Below the pieces are notes generated by a model that was not told where the DNA came from, searched no databases, and saw only the letters and a list, made by a program, of their open reading frames with translations. Position numbers and translations under genes: made by a program. A DNA stretch of 64,000 bases from Rhodothermales bacterium. GTDB lineage: Bacteria; Bacteroidota; Rhodothermia; Rhodothermales; Bin80. The stretch is taken from positions 62,001 to 126,000 of the forward strand of contig JANQES010000043.1 of assembly GCA_028278205.1 (NCBI GenBank). The letters run 5' to 3'. Numbering within the stretch: position 1 is the first letter of the stretch; every line of letters begins with the position of its first letter. Shown piece after piece: positions 22,621 through 30,464 of the stretch.

Positions 22621-22785
22621 AACGTCTCAGCCTGCGATCATGTTCTTCGGCGTGTGGTGCAGTAATTACGCACTTTCGCCACAAGATCGACACAACTACG
22701 CAACGGCGGCTCCACAACCCGCGCGTACAACCATACTATCTCCCCGGACGCACGAACATATTCTGGAAACCAACCGTCACCAGCC

Positions 22786-23172
22786 ATGATCGGCTCTCTG
22801 TTTAAAACCGCTGCGTTCCTCGGCGTGCTCATCGCGCTCGGCTGCGAAGTCACAGATACGCTCTCGTCCGAGCCCACATTCGGCGACACCTACTCGGTCG
22901 TCACCGACGACCCGACCGCCGTGCCCCGGCTCGACACCGACGGGCTGCACGCCACCGTGCAATACAGCGGCGGCTGCAAAGCGCACCTCTTCGACGTCCA
23001 CTTCCAGGTCGTGGGCGACACCACGCAAATCTGGCTTCAGCACGACGCCAACAACGATGCCTGCGAAGCCTACCTCACCGTGACGATCCAACGCCCCATC
23101 TCCGCCCGCGCGCTCGAAACGCCCAACGTCGTTCTGCTAACGCCGGACGGGTCGGTGTTTCCCCTGCGATAA
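22786..23172 (+). CDS. Hypothetical lipoprotein, 128 aa
   Basis: Start ATG 22786; the signal peptide ends with lipobox IALGC (anchor Cys20). The mature protein is short and beta-rich: GLHATVQYSGGCKAHLFDVHF, then CEAYLTVTIQRPIS and VVLLTPDGSVFPL. Two cysteines about 30 residues apart could pair. The pattern resembles small NigD-like or stress-related lipoproteins, but I cannot assign a family. A family D repeat follows directly after the stop. Confidence 0.68.
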   Translation: MIGSLFKTAAFLGVLIALGCEVTDTLSSEPTFGDTYSVVTDDPTAVPRLDTDGLHATVQYSGGCKAHLFDVHFQVVGDTTQIWLQHDANNDACEAYLTVTIQRPISARALETPNVVLLTPDGSVFPLR

Positions 23173-23173
23173 G

Positions 23174-23251
23174 TGTATTGCGTACTTCGTACTGCGTATT
23201 GCGTGGGGCGGCTTCGATTAAGAATACGCAGTACGCACCACGCAGTACGAA
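23174..23251. repeat. Inverted heptamer element, family D
   Basis: Words TGCGTAC/TTCGTAC/TGCGTAT in 23174-23204 are inverted in 23222-23251 (TACGCAG, TACGCAC, CACGCAG). Between the convergent lipoprotein and PrxQ genes; the likely shared 3' hairpin. Confidence 0.85.
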
Positions 23252-23253
23252 TC

Positions 23254-23721
23254 TCACGCCCCCACCTCCTCGAACTTCGCCATAATCTCGGCGGTGTGCC
23301 CGGTTACGTTCGGGCGTTTGAACACGTGGCGGATCACGCCGTCTTCGTCGATCAAGAAGGTGGTGCGTTTGACCCCCATGAACTTGCGCCCGTACATATT
23401 TTTCTCGCCCCAGGCGCCGTAGGCTTCCAGAATCGAATGATCGGTGTCGGCGATGAGCGGGAACGGGAGGTCGTACTTGCCGGCAAACTTCTCGTGCGAG
23501 GCCACGTCGTCCGGCGAGACGCCGAGCACAGCGATGCCGGCATCGAGCAGGATCTGATAATTGTCGCGCAGGTTGCAGGCTTGCTTGGTGCAGCCGGGCG
23601 TGTCGTCTTTCGGATAGAAATACAGGGCGACTTTCTGGCCCTGATAGCCGGCGAGGCTGATCGTCTCGCCGCCTTGCGTTTGTCCTTCGAACAGCGGAGC
23701 TTTCTCCCCTACTTCGGGCAT
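23254..23721 (-). CDS. bcp: Thioredoxin-dependent peroxiredoxin PrxQ/BCP
   Basis: 155 residues, the usual PrxQ length. It reduces hydrogen peroxide and organic hydroperoxides. The peroxidatic Cys44 lies in KDDTPGCTKQAC, with the resolving Cys49 five residues later, the classic atypical 2-Cys PrxQ arrangement. ALYFYPKDD and GVSPDDVASHEKF are conserved. The ATG at 23721 (MPEVGEKAPLFEG) fits family alignments. The frame is open further upstream, with an ATG at 23796 that would add a hydrophobic and basic extension, considered less likely. The 23722-23954 spacer shows nothing else recognisable. Confidence 0.93.
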   Translation of the reverse strand: MPEVGEKAPLFEGQTQGGETISLAGYQGQKVALYFYPKDDTPGCTKQACNLRDNYQILLDAGIAVLGVSPDDVASHEKFAGKYDLPFPLIADTDHSILEAYGAWGEKNMYGRKFMGVKRTTFLIDEDGVIRHVFKRPNVTGHTAEIMAKFEEVGA

Positions 23722-23954
23722 AGCGTTTTTCGCGGGTTTGCGGTGGATGAATCGATTCAACCCAAGATACACCGCGCCCGGCGATGCCACAGACATGATT
23801 TTCGTGAAAAGTCGGCGGCTGGCATGATAAAGAATCTGGTATGAGTATGTTGTGGATGAGGGGAATAGATCATTTCTTTCGCTAATAAAGAAGGATACGC
23901 GCACTGAATGATCCCGTCTTCACCTATCACTATACCACGATGAGGTAAATCAAT

Positions 23955-25361
23955 ATGCTGCATCACGCTACCCCTCCTGCACGTAGATTCCTGGCCCACG
24001 TCTTTGTAGCGATGCTGTTGCTGCTGGGCGGCAACCTGGCGCTGAGCCCGGCGCTTCAGGCCCAGCAACGCATCCGGATTGCGACGTACAACATCAGGTT
24101 TCTTAACACCAATGTTGCCAACACAGACCGGCTCAACAACCTTCAGGAAGTAGTCAACGAACTCAATGCCAACGTGATCGGCTTACAAGAGATCGACGAC
24201 CGCGATGCGCTTGAGTTGGTCTTTCCCAGCAACGAATGGCACCACATCATCGATGACAATAGCGGCAGCAATCAAGACGTGGCCGCCGTCGTGCGCAAGC
24301 CGTTAGAGGTGGTCGGCTTTCCGCAAGATCTCGATGCCGATAACGAACATTTTCTGGTTCCCGGTTCCAGCGAGAACTCGTTCTTTCCGAACCGCCGGGA
24401 CGTGCTCGTGGTGGGTGTCACCACACCGAGCCACGCAGACACCTTCTTCGTGATGGTCGTCCACACCAAATCCCGGTTTGAATCGGGTGTTGGGCCGGGA
24501 CGTAGTATTAACGATCCGCGCCGGGTGGGCCACGGCAGGCGCGTCGTCGAACGCTTGCGCGAGGATTTCGAAGGCAAAAAGGTGATCCTGCTCGGCGATT
24601 TTAACGACAACCCGGACGACGAGTCGGTCAACATCCTCGAAACCGGCAACCCCAACGCACAGGGCGGCGCCGAAGACGACCAGGGCACCTTTCTCGTCAA
24701 CCTGACCGAACCGCTCTGCGCAGCAGGCCACGTAAGCATCGGCGTTGAGTTCGACGACCTCGATGCCCAGACCGGACGCCTCAATACGATTGACCCCAAC
24801 AGCCGGCAACGCAACAACGACGGCCGCGGCACCAACCTCAACACCGGCAAAATCCTTTTCGATCAGATCCTGATTTCACCGGGGATGCTCGACCGCCATA
24901 TCAGCGGCACCACCAGGGTGTTCGATCATCGTTCCGCCGTGCAAGGCTCTAGCCCGGCCTCAGACCACCTCCCCGTCTTCGCCGATTTCATCATCGACCT
25001 CGGCGAGGTGCTCGACGAAGAAGAGGACGACGTGGCGCTTTCCACCGCCCGTCTTTTCTCGTTGCTCCCCAACCCGACGGGCACAGACGCCGGTCGCGAA
25101 GAGATCACCATTGAAAACGCAGGCGATACGGCGCTGGACCTGGAAGGCTGGATGGCGCGCGACCGTTCCAATCGCATCTTTGCGCTTTCGGGCGTCATCC
25201 CGCCCCGCGCCCGGCTGACGTTCGTGATGGTCAATGCCACCATGCCGCTAACTAATTCCGGCGACACCGTCTTTCTGATCAACCGCGACGGCGAGGTCGT
25301 CGATGAGGTGAGCTACGAACGCATCGAAGCCCGTTCCGGCATAACCATTACTTTCGAATAG
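23955..25361 (+). CDS. Secreted endonuclease/exonuclease/phosphatase-family protein with lamin-tail domain
   Basis: 468 residues. A signal peptide (hydrophobic core VAMLLLLGGNLALS, cleavage near LQAQQ) is followed by an EEP (DNase I-like) domain: IRIATYNIRFLNTN, IGLQEID with the catalytic Glu, HTKSRFES, ILLGDFNDNPDD, and the final SDHLPVFADF with catalytic Asp-His. Residues about 360-468 are a lamin-tail domain: LLPNPTGTDAGREEITIEN, LEGWMARDRSN and GDTVFLINRDGEVVDE. Such fusions are secreted nucleases or phosphodiesterases. Which phosphoester it cleaves cannot be read from the sequence. The ATG at 23955 is used. Confidence 0.88.
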   Translation: MLHHATPPARRFLAHVFVAMLLLLGGNLALSPALQAQQRIRIATYNIRFLNTNVANTDRLNNLQEVVNELNANVIGLQEIDDRDALELVFPSNEWHHIIDDNSGSNQDVAAVVRKPLEVVGFPQDLDADNEHFLVPGSSENSFFPNRRDVLVVGVTTPSHADTFFVMVVHTKSRFESGVGPGRSINDPRRVGHGRRVVERLREDFEGKKVILLGDFNDNPDDESVNILETGNPNAQGGAEDDQGTFLVNLTEPLCAAGHVSIGVEFDDLDAQTGRLNTIDPNSRQRNNDGRGTNLNTGKILFDQILISPGMLDRHISGTTRVFDHRSAVQGSSPASDHLPVFADFIIDLGEVLDEEEDDVALSTARLFSLLPNPTGTDAGREEITIENAGDTALDLEGWMARDRSNRIFALSGVIPPRARLTFVMVNATMPLTNSGDTVFLINRDGEVVDEVSYERIEARSGITITFE

Positions 25362-25373
25362 CGACGGATTGAA

Positions 25374-25429
25374 CGGTTCAAAGTTCAAGGTTCAAAGTTT
25401 CTCCTGAACGAACCTTGAACTTTGAACTT
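25374..25429. repeat. Inverted heptamer element, family B, copy 2
   Basis: GTTCAAA/GTTCAAG words at 25374-25400 are inverted at 25410-25429 (CCTTGAACTTTGAAC). It is located in the 71-base gap between convergent genes. Confidence 0.87.
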
Positions 25430-25432
25430 AGA

Positions 25433-25912
25433 CTACCCATCGTCCTCCGCGAGCTTCAGCGCGACGCGGTGGGCCAGTTGGGCATAAACAGGCTTTCGAA
25501 AGGAGACCGTCTCGGCGGCCAGTTTCACGAGCGGCATCCATTTCCAGGCTTTGAATTCCTTCTGATCCGGCTTGATAACGCTCTCATCCCCTGTGAAACG
25601 AAACAGATACCAGTACTGCACCTGGCCACGCCCCGTTTTTTTGCTTCGGTACTGGAGTGGAAGCTCATAGACCAGCAAGGGCAACAGATCTGCGACGAAG
25701 TCGAGGTTCTTATCGAGGATGCCGGTTTCTTCTTGCACTTCTCGCTTTACAGCCTCCTCCGGCTCTTCGCCCTGATCGAGCCCTCCTTGCGGCATTTGCC
25801 AGGCGCCCGGCACGTCGGCGCGCTCAAGCGCAAGCACGAGCCCCTCGCTATTGACGATGACGGCGCCGACGTTGGCTCTAAAAAACTGTGTACCCTTCTT
25901 CATTGTTGTCAT
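25433..25912 (-). CDS. Nudix hydrolase, RppH-like RNA pyrophosphohydrolase
   Basis: 159 residues. The Nudix box is complete: GGLDQGEEPEEA plus KREVQEETGI (residues 43-65, G-x5-E-x7-REVxEExG). FFRANVGAVIVNSEGLVLAL at the start and GAWQMPQGGLDQGE match RppH/IalA-type enzymes that remove pyrophosphate from 5'-triphosphate RNA or hydrolyse Ap4A. RYSKKTGRGQ-like basic loop and WYLFRF follow. Start ATG 25912 chosen; ATG 25903 is equally possible. RNA or dinucleotide specificity is an inference from the similarity in the box context. Confidence 0.85.
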   Translation of the reverse strand: MTTMKKGTQFFRANVGAVIVNSEGLVLALERADVPGAWQMPQGGLDQGEEPEEAVKREVQEETGILDKNLDFVADLLPLLVYELPLQYRSKKTGRGQVQYWYLFRFTGDESVIKPDQKEFKAWKWMPLVKLAAETVSFRKPVYAQLAHRVALKLAEDDG

Positions 25913-26030
25913 TTTTCGTTTACTGGAGACGTGGAACAGGCAACACACCAGCCAGGGCTCAACAAACGCCGGAAACGCAAAGATTTCAAGTTAAATCTTG
26001 GATCGACCCATCCAACACTTTATCCCATAA

Positions 26031-26146
26031 AAAAAGCCCAACCTTACGGGGTTGGGCTTTTGCTTTTGTTTATGTCAACCTGACCTTACAGGGTCAAGCA
26101 TTGTGATCTTTTATGTGAGCCGGACCTTACAGGGTCAAGCACTGTG
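26031..26146. terminator. Three consecutive hairpins with a shared loop sequence
   Basis: The first, AGCCCAACC (26035-26043) with GGTTGGGCT (26050-26058), has A- and T-runs on either side and looks like a bidirectional terminator. Two further hairpins, TGACC-TTACA-GGGTCA near 26081-26096 and GGACC-TTACA-GGGTC near 26122-26136, lie in a 41-base direct repeat. All three loops contain CCTTAC followed by a G-run. They sit downstream of the E1 dehydrogenase. Confidence 0.75.
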
Positions 26147-26212
26147 TTTTTTGTAATTCTTAAGTTCCACTACGGACGCCAGGGATCGAAGTTACACGGG
26201 TTGCGATTTTTT

Positions 26213-28195
26213 TCAAAACGCCAGCACCCGCTCCACCGCCGGGCGCAGTTTGGACTGGGCCGAGAAGATTTCTTTTTCCAGGTTGATCGAGAACGGGATG
26301 GGCAGATCTTCGGACGCCACCCGCGCGGGCGGGGCGTCGAGCAGCGTGAAGCCCTCTTCGGCGATGCTCGCGGCTACCTCCGCGCCGAAGCCAGCGGTGT
26401 GCGTGGCCTCGTGCAGGATGACGACGCGGCTCGTCTTTTTCAGCGATTCAAGCACCGTCTCGCGATCCCACGGCACCAGCGTCCGCAGGTCGATCACTTC
26501 GATGGAGACGTTGTTGGCGCGGGCCTGATAGGCGGCTTCTTCGAGCGCCCAATGCACGCCGAGGCCGTAGGTGACGATGGTGGCGGCGGTGCCCTTGAGC
26601 ACGACGCGGGCTTTGCCGAGTTCGAGGTGATACGGCGCGTCGGGCACGGCCTCGCGGATGGAACGGTAGAGAAATTTGTGTTCGAAGAAAAGCACCGGGT
26701 TGGGCTCTTCGATAGCCGTCATCAGCAGCCCTTTGGCGTCGCGCGGCGTGGCGGGGACGACCACCTTGAGCCCCGGCACGTGGCAGAACCACGCCTCCAC
26801 ACTCTGCGAATGAAACGGCCCGGCGCCGATGTTGCCGCCGAAGGGCGCGCGGATCGTCACGTTCAGCGGCGCGCCCCACCGATAATGCGTCGTGGCGAGG
26901 TTGTTGACGATCTGGTTGAAGCCGCACGAGATGAAATCGGCGTATTGCATCTCGACGACGGGCTTGAAGCCTTCGAGCGCCAGCCCCATCGCCGCGCCGA
27001 CGGCGCCGCTCTCGATGATGGGCGTGTTGCGCACCCGCTCCGGCCCAAACGCCTCGACGAAGCCCTGCGACACTTTGAAGACGCCGCCGTACTCGGCCAC
27101 GTCCTGCCCCATCAGCAGCACCCGCTCGTCGTGCCCCATCGCCTGCCGCAGCGCATCGCTGACGGCGTCGATGAAGCGTTTTTCGGACGTCGGGCCGTCG
27201 GGCGCCACGTGCCCGGCAAAGGCGGGCGCGAAGACGTCGGCGCGTTCCGCCTCCGGCGTGCTCTCGACCATCGGCTGCGCCAGCGCAAACTCGGCGGCCT
27301 CTTCGACCGCCGCCGCCAGTTCTTCTTTGACGGCGTCGATCTCTTCCTGCGTCATTACCCCCTCGTCGAGGAGCAGGCGTTCGAAGCGTTCGATGGGGTC
27401 TTTTTGCGCCCAGGCGTCCATGAGTTCTTGCGGGACGTACCTGGTGCCGGAGGCTTCTTCGTGGCCGCGCCGGCGGAACGTCTTCATCTCCAGCAGCGTC
27501 GGGCCGTCGCCCCGGCGGGCGTGGTCTGCGGCCTGCCGCACGGCCTCGACCACCGCCACCACGTCGTTGCCGTCTACGACCACGCCCGGCATGTTGTAGC
27601 CCGTCGCCGCGTCGGCGATGTCTTCGATGGGGACGACCGCCTCCGTCGGCGTCGAGAGGCCGTAACCGTTGTTTTCGACAACGAAGAGCACCGGCAGCTT
27701 CCACACCGACGCCAGGTTGAGCGCCTCGTGGAAGTCGCCCTCGCGCGTGGCGCCGTCGCCGCAGAAAGTGAGCGCGACGTAGTCTTCGCCTTTGAGTTGG
27801 GCCGCCTGCCCGATGCCGCACGCCACCGGGAGCATGGCCGCCAGATGCGAGATCATCCCGACGATACGCCGCTCCGGCAGGCCGAAGTGAAAGGTGCGGT
27901 CGCGGCCTTTGGTGAAGCCGCCGGCTTTGCCCATAAGCTGGCAAAACAATGGTTTCAGCGGCACGCCGCGCGTGGTCCAGACGCCCAGGTTGCGATGCAT
28001 CGGCAGGATGACATCGCGCTCGCGCAGCGCCCAGGCACAGCCGACGGCGACGGCCTCTTGCCCGTAGCCGCTGAACCACTTGGCGATGCGGTTCTGCCGG
28101 ATCAGCCGCAGCTTTTTCTCTTCGATAGCACGCGGCAGTTGCAGCGCGCGGTGGAGGGCTTTGAGGTCGATGTCGGCGTGGGTGTCGGTGGGCAT
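26213..28195 (-). CDS. 2-oxoacid dehydrogenase E1 component, fused alpha and beta subunits
   Basis: 660 residues. The N-terminal half is the TPP-binding E1 alpha domain: GYGQEAVAVGCAWAL, then CGDGATREGDFHEALNLASV and VVENNGYGLSTP (the G-D-G...N-N thiamine motif). The C-terminal half, from about residue 335, is E1 beta: LLMGQDVAEYGGVFKVSQGF, NTPIIESGAVGAAMGLAL, MQYADFISCGFNQIVNNLA and IDLRTLVPWDRETV. It decarboxylates branched-chain 2-oxoacids or pyruvate and passes the acyl group to E2 lipoamide. Fused E1 proteins are frequent in Bacteroidota. E2 and E3 are not in the window. Substrate choice is inferred. The three-hairpin region follows its stop. Confidence 0.93.
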   Translation of the reverse strand: MPTDTHADIDLKALHRALQLPRAIEEKKLRLIRQNRIAKWFSGYGQEAVAVGCAWALRERDVILPMHRNLGVWTTRGVPLKPLFCQLMGKAGGFTKGRDRTFHFGLPERRIVGMISHLAAMLPVACGIGQAAQLKGEDYVALTFCGDGATREGDFHEALNLASVWKLPVLFVVENNGYGLSTPTEAVVPIEDIADAATGYNMPGVVVDGNDVVAVVEAVRQAADHARRGDGPTLLEMKTFRRRGHEEASGTRYVPQELMDAWAQKDPIERFERLLLDEGVMTQEEIDAVKEELAAAVEEAAEFALAQPMVESTPEAERADVFAPAFAGHVAPDGPTSEKRFIDAVSDALRQAMGHDERVLLMGQDVAEYGGVFKVSQGFVEAFGPERVRNTPIIESGAVGAAMGLALEGFKPVVEMQYADFISCGFNQIVNNLATTHYRWGAPLNVTIRAPFGGNIGAGPFHSQSVEAWFCHVPGLKVVVPATPRDAKGLLMTAIEEPNPVLFFEHKFLYRSIREAVPDAPYHLELGKARVVLKGTAATIVTYGLGVHWALEEAAYQARANNVSIEVIDLRTLVPWDRETVLESLKKTSRVVILHEATHTAGFGAEVAASIAEEGFTLLDAPPARVASEDLPIPFSINLEKEIFSAQSKLRPAVERVLAF

Positions 28196-28205
28196 TTCGT
28201 TTCTG

Positions 28206-28285
28206 GTTACGATACAGCGTTTAGATAATCTCAGAGTGTGGCGGGAGGCCTGGAAGCTCGTCCTGCTAAACTACAAAATCTCAGG
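28206..28285 (+). pseudogene. Remnant of a four-helix-bundle (S23/IVS-type) protein gene
   Basis: The plus-strand frame between two genes reads LDNLRVWREAWKLVLLNYKI, the characteristic N-terminus of four-helix-bundle proteins of the 23S rRNA intervening-sequence family. There is no start codon in place, and the similarity ends after about 25 residues. It looks like a gene fragment left by rearrangement. Confidence 0.4.
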
Positions 28286-28296
28286 CCGGGGTCCAT

Positions 28297-30324
28297 TTAT
28301 TCCTGTTCATCGTTCTGCTCCTGTTCGTCGTTCTGCTCCTGCTCGTCGTTCTGCTCATTCTTCTTCTCCTTCAAGGGATAGTCTCCCGCTTTATATTTAG
28401 CTTTCCCATCTTTCAGGCAGGCACATTGAGCGGCGGTAAGATCAACACCCATGTTTTCGATCATGGCATTCATCAGATTATTCGGAAGATCCGGATCCGG
28501 ATGGCTCAGCCCCAGGAGGTGACTGATTTCATGGGCAAGTAGTTTTGCCCGATCTGCCCTGGATAAACCATTCCATTCCGACGCGTTGATCCCCACAGAG
28601 GGGTTGTTTACGATGAACTCCGTAGCAGCCAGCATCTCCTGATGTCTACCTTCTATCTGGTCTAACTCAGCCCTTTTTTGTTCTACACCCGGCTGACCGT
28701 CAATCAGTTTTTCGCGTTCGTCTTCCACCCATTGAAGATTTCTTTTAGCAACTCGGGTGTATCGTTCATGGAGTTCCCTGGTGTCTTTTATCAAATCCCC
28801 GGCACAGTTTGTTTCTGCGCCTGTAATAGTGTCTCCCAACGGGTCAGGTTCATTTCTATCGTCTGGGGTCATTTCCTTAAGGAAGAAAATGTTAATGCAA
28901 TGCCGTTCCTCTTCTCCCTCCCCCTCCTTTGCTTTCCAGGTATCCTTGCCCAACGCTTGCATGGCCGCGAACGTCTCTATTCGGTTGTCCGGCGCTTCAT
29001 TACCATCAGACATGACCCCTTCCCACTCCTTCTCAGCAACATCGTTCGCTTTATTGAATTGAAAGACGAAATTCGGGCAGCAGGAAGCTATTTCGTTATG
29101 GAAAATTGCCTGTACATCCGAGATGTTTTCCTCAAGCCGGTCTCTCATAGCATCGGTTAAATTCAGGGCACCCTTCTGCACGATCATATTGATGCACATG
29201 ATGTTTTCCGGTTCATTTTTTTTAAGAAAACTGCATGGTGAAGCGACCTCCTCGGCCACCATATTGGTTTCGGAGGCATCAAAGAGCCGACCTTCCAGAC
29301 GAAGGGTTTCCTCGCCGTCTCCAATGGCCCGAAACTGAAGGTCAGCTATACGAAAGATGTTCGTTGCAGGATCAGCGTCTTTTGTATCGCTGCGCTGGAC
29401 CAGGCTCAGCGTACCCGGCGCAGACACACTGGCTACCGGCGCGGGAAAGAGGTCGTCGGGGTCGGGATCGGAGGCACGGATGTATTCGACATTGAGCGGA
29501 TCATACTCCAGGGTGATTTCATAGCTTCCACCGCGTTCTCCTTCAGGAACCGCAAGGGTAAGCGGAATCGAAAAAACTGTCCCGTTCTCCGCACCGATGC
29601 GGGTAACCGGCGGATCGGGCGAACAGCCGATGTGAAAGGCCGGGAAGCGTATCTCTACGTCTTCCTCCAGGCCTGAGATGGTATCCTTGATTGTCACGGT
29701 TGCCTCGCCCAGGGCATCCGAACGCAACCGGGTTCTGAAAACGCCTCCCTCGATCCGCTCAGGCGTTTCCAGCGTTCCCAGGGTACTGGTAATCTCCAGA
29801 TCGACCTGATCAGCGGGCACCACATTGCCAAAGGCATCGCGTACCCAGATCCTGATTTCAGCGGTATTTCGGGGTAATTCGGTACGTGGATCAGACGCGA
29901 TCATAATGATCTCTCTGGGCGGGCCGGGGTTAAAACGTAAGGAATCCAACACGGTAAGCCCACACACGGGATCACTCGCTTCTAGAATGAGCCGGCCTGC
30001 CCGCGTTGAGCGTAGCGCCACGGTATAGGTGCCGGGATCCGTTTTTTCCGGGTCAAGCTCTTCTGCCTCGTCGATCCCCGTGTAAAGCGTTGCCAGGAGG
30101 CCGTTTCTGTCATAGGGGTTGCCGAGCGCATCCACCACTTTGAGACGCGCTACCAGGCTCTCATCCACGGTAAAAGGCCCTTCAGGAAGCGCCATCTCGA
30201 TTGAATCGGCACATAAAGGCTGGAGTTCTGGGACGTCGGGTTTGTCCCCGCAACCGGCCCCCGAAACGAACAAAGCCAATGCAACAAGTAAGACTTTAGA
30301 ACAAGTCCATTGATCAACACGCAT
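28297..30324 (-). CDS. Lipoprotein zinc metalloprotease (metzincin-like) with Ig-like and cohesin-like domains
   Basis: About 675 residues from ATG 30324; lipobox SGAGC. Residues about 30-240 hold two invasin/filamin-like Ig domains, with phrases such as VVDALGNPYDRNG and VRDAFGNVVPADQVDLEI. Residues about 245-360 resemble a cohesin-type domain: NGTVFSIPLTLAVPEGERGG, EITLEYDPLNVEYI and FRIADLQFRA. The C-terminal third carries the extended zinc motif HEISHLLGLSH (598-608) and NNLMNAM, a possible Met-turn, typical of metzincins. Eight cysteines suggest disulfides. It ends with three copies of the hexapeptide NDEQEQ. It is probably an outer-surface protease; the substrate is unknown. I know no family with this exact architecture. 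Confidence 0.75.
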   Translation of the reverse strand: MRVDQWTCSKVLLVALALFVSGAGCGDKPDVPELQPLCADSIEMALPEGPFTVDESLVARLKVVDALGNPYDRNGLLATLYTGIDEAEELDPEKTDPGTYTVALRSTRAGRLILEASDPVCGLTVLDSLRFNPGPPREIIMIASDPRTELPRNTAEIRIWVRDAFGNVVPADQVDLEITSTLGTLETPERIEGGVFRTRLRSDALGEATVTIKDTISGLEEDVEIRFPAFHIGCSPDPPVTRIGAENGTVFSIPLTLAVPEGERGGSYEITLEYDPLNVEYIRASDPDPDDLFPAPVASVSAPGTLSLVQRSDTKDADPATNIFRIADLQFRAIGDGEETLRLEGRLFDASETNMVAEEVASPCSFLKKNEPENIMCINMIVQKGALNLTDAMRDRLEENISDVQAIFHNEIASCCPNFVFQFNKANDVAEKEWEGVMSDGNEAPDNRIETFAAMQALGKDTWKAKEGEGEEERHCINIFFLKEMTPDDRNEPDPLGDTITGAETNCAGDLIKDTRELHERYTRVAKRNLQWVEDEREKLIDGQPGVEQKRAELDQIEGRHQEMLAATEFIVNNPSVGINASEWNGLSRADRAKLLAHEISHLLGLSHPDPDLPNNLMNAMIENMGVDLTAAQCACLKDGKAKYKAGDYPLKEKKNEQNDEQEQNDEQEQNDEQE
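28300..28356. repeat. 18-bp tandem repeat inside the metzincin gene
   Basis: Three near-identical 18-base units encode the acidic hexapeptide NDEQEQ at the protein's C-terminus. The reading frame is kept (18 is a multiple of 3), unlike the 7-base intergenic repeats. Confidence 0.85.
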
Positions 30325-30464
30325 TATGTGATCGTACCCTGCCATAACCAACGGCTGCCATTGATCCGACGAGAATACCGAAGGAGCAGATCGAAACGAT
30401 TGAGTAGCGCTTATAATATCCGCTTTTTCGCCTGATTTTACAATACCTCTTGAACCAGCTCGCT

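Noticed and set aside
26144..28228. A 694-codon open frame on the plus strand opposite the E1 dehydrogenase
   Set aside because: It is the antisense shadow of a strongly conserved gene; its translation is Arg/His/Asp-rich low complexity, as expected from high-GC codon bias.
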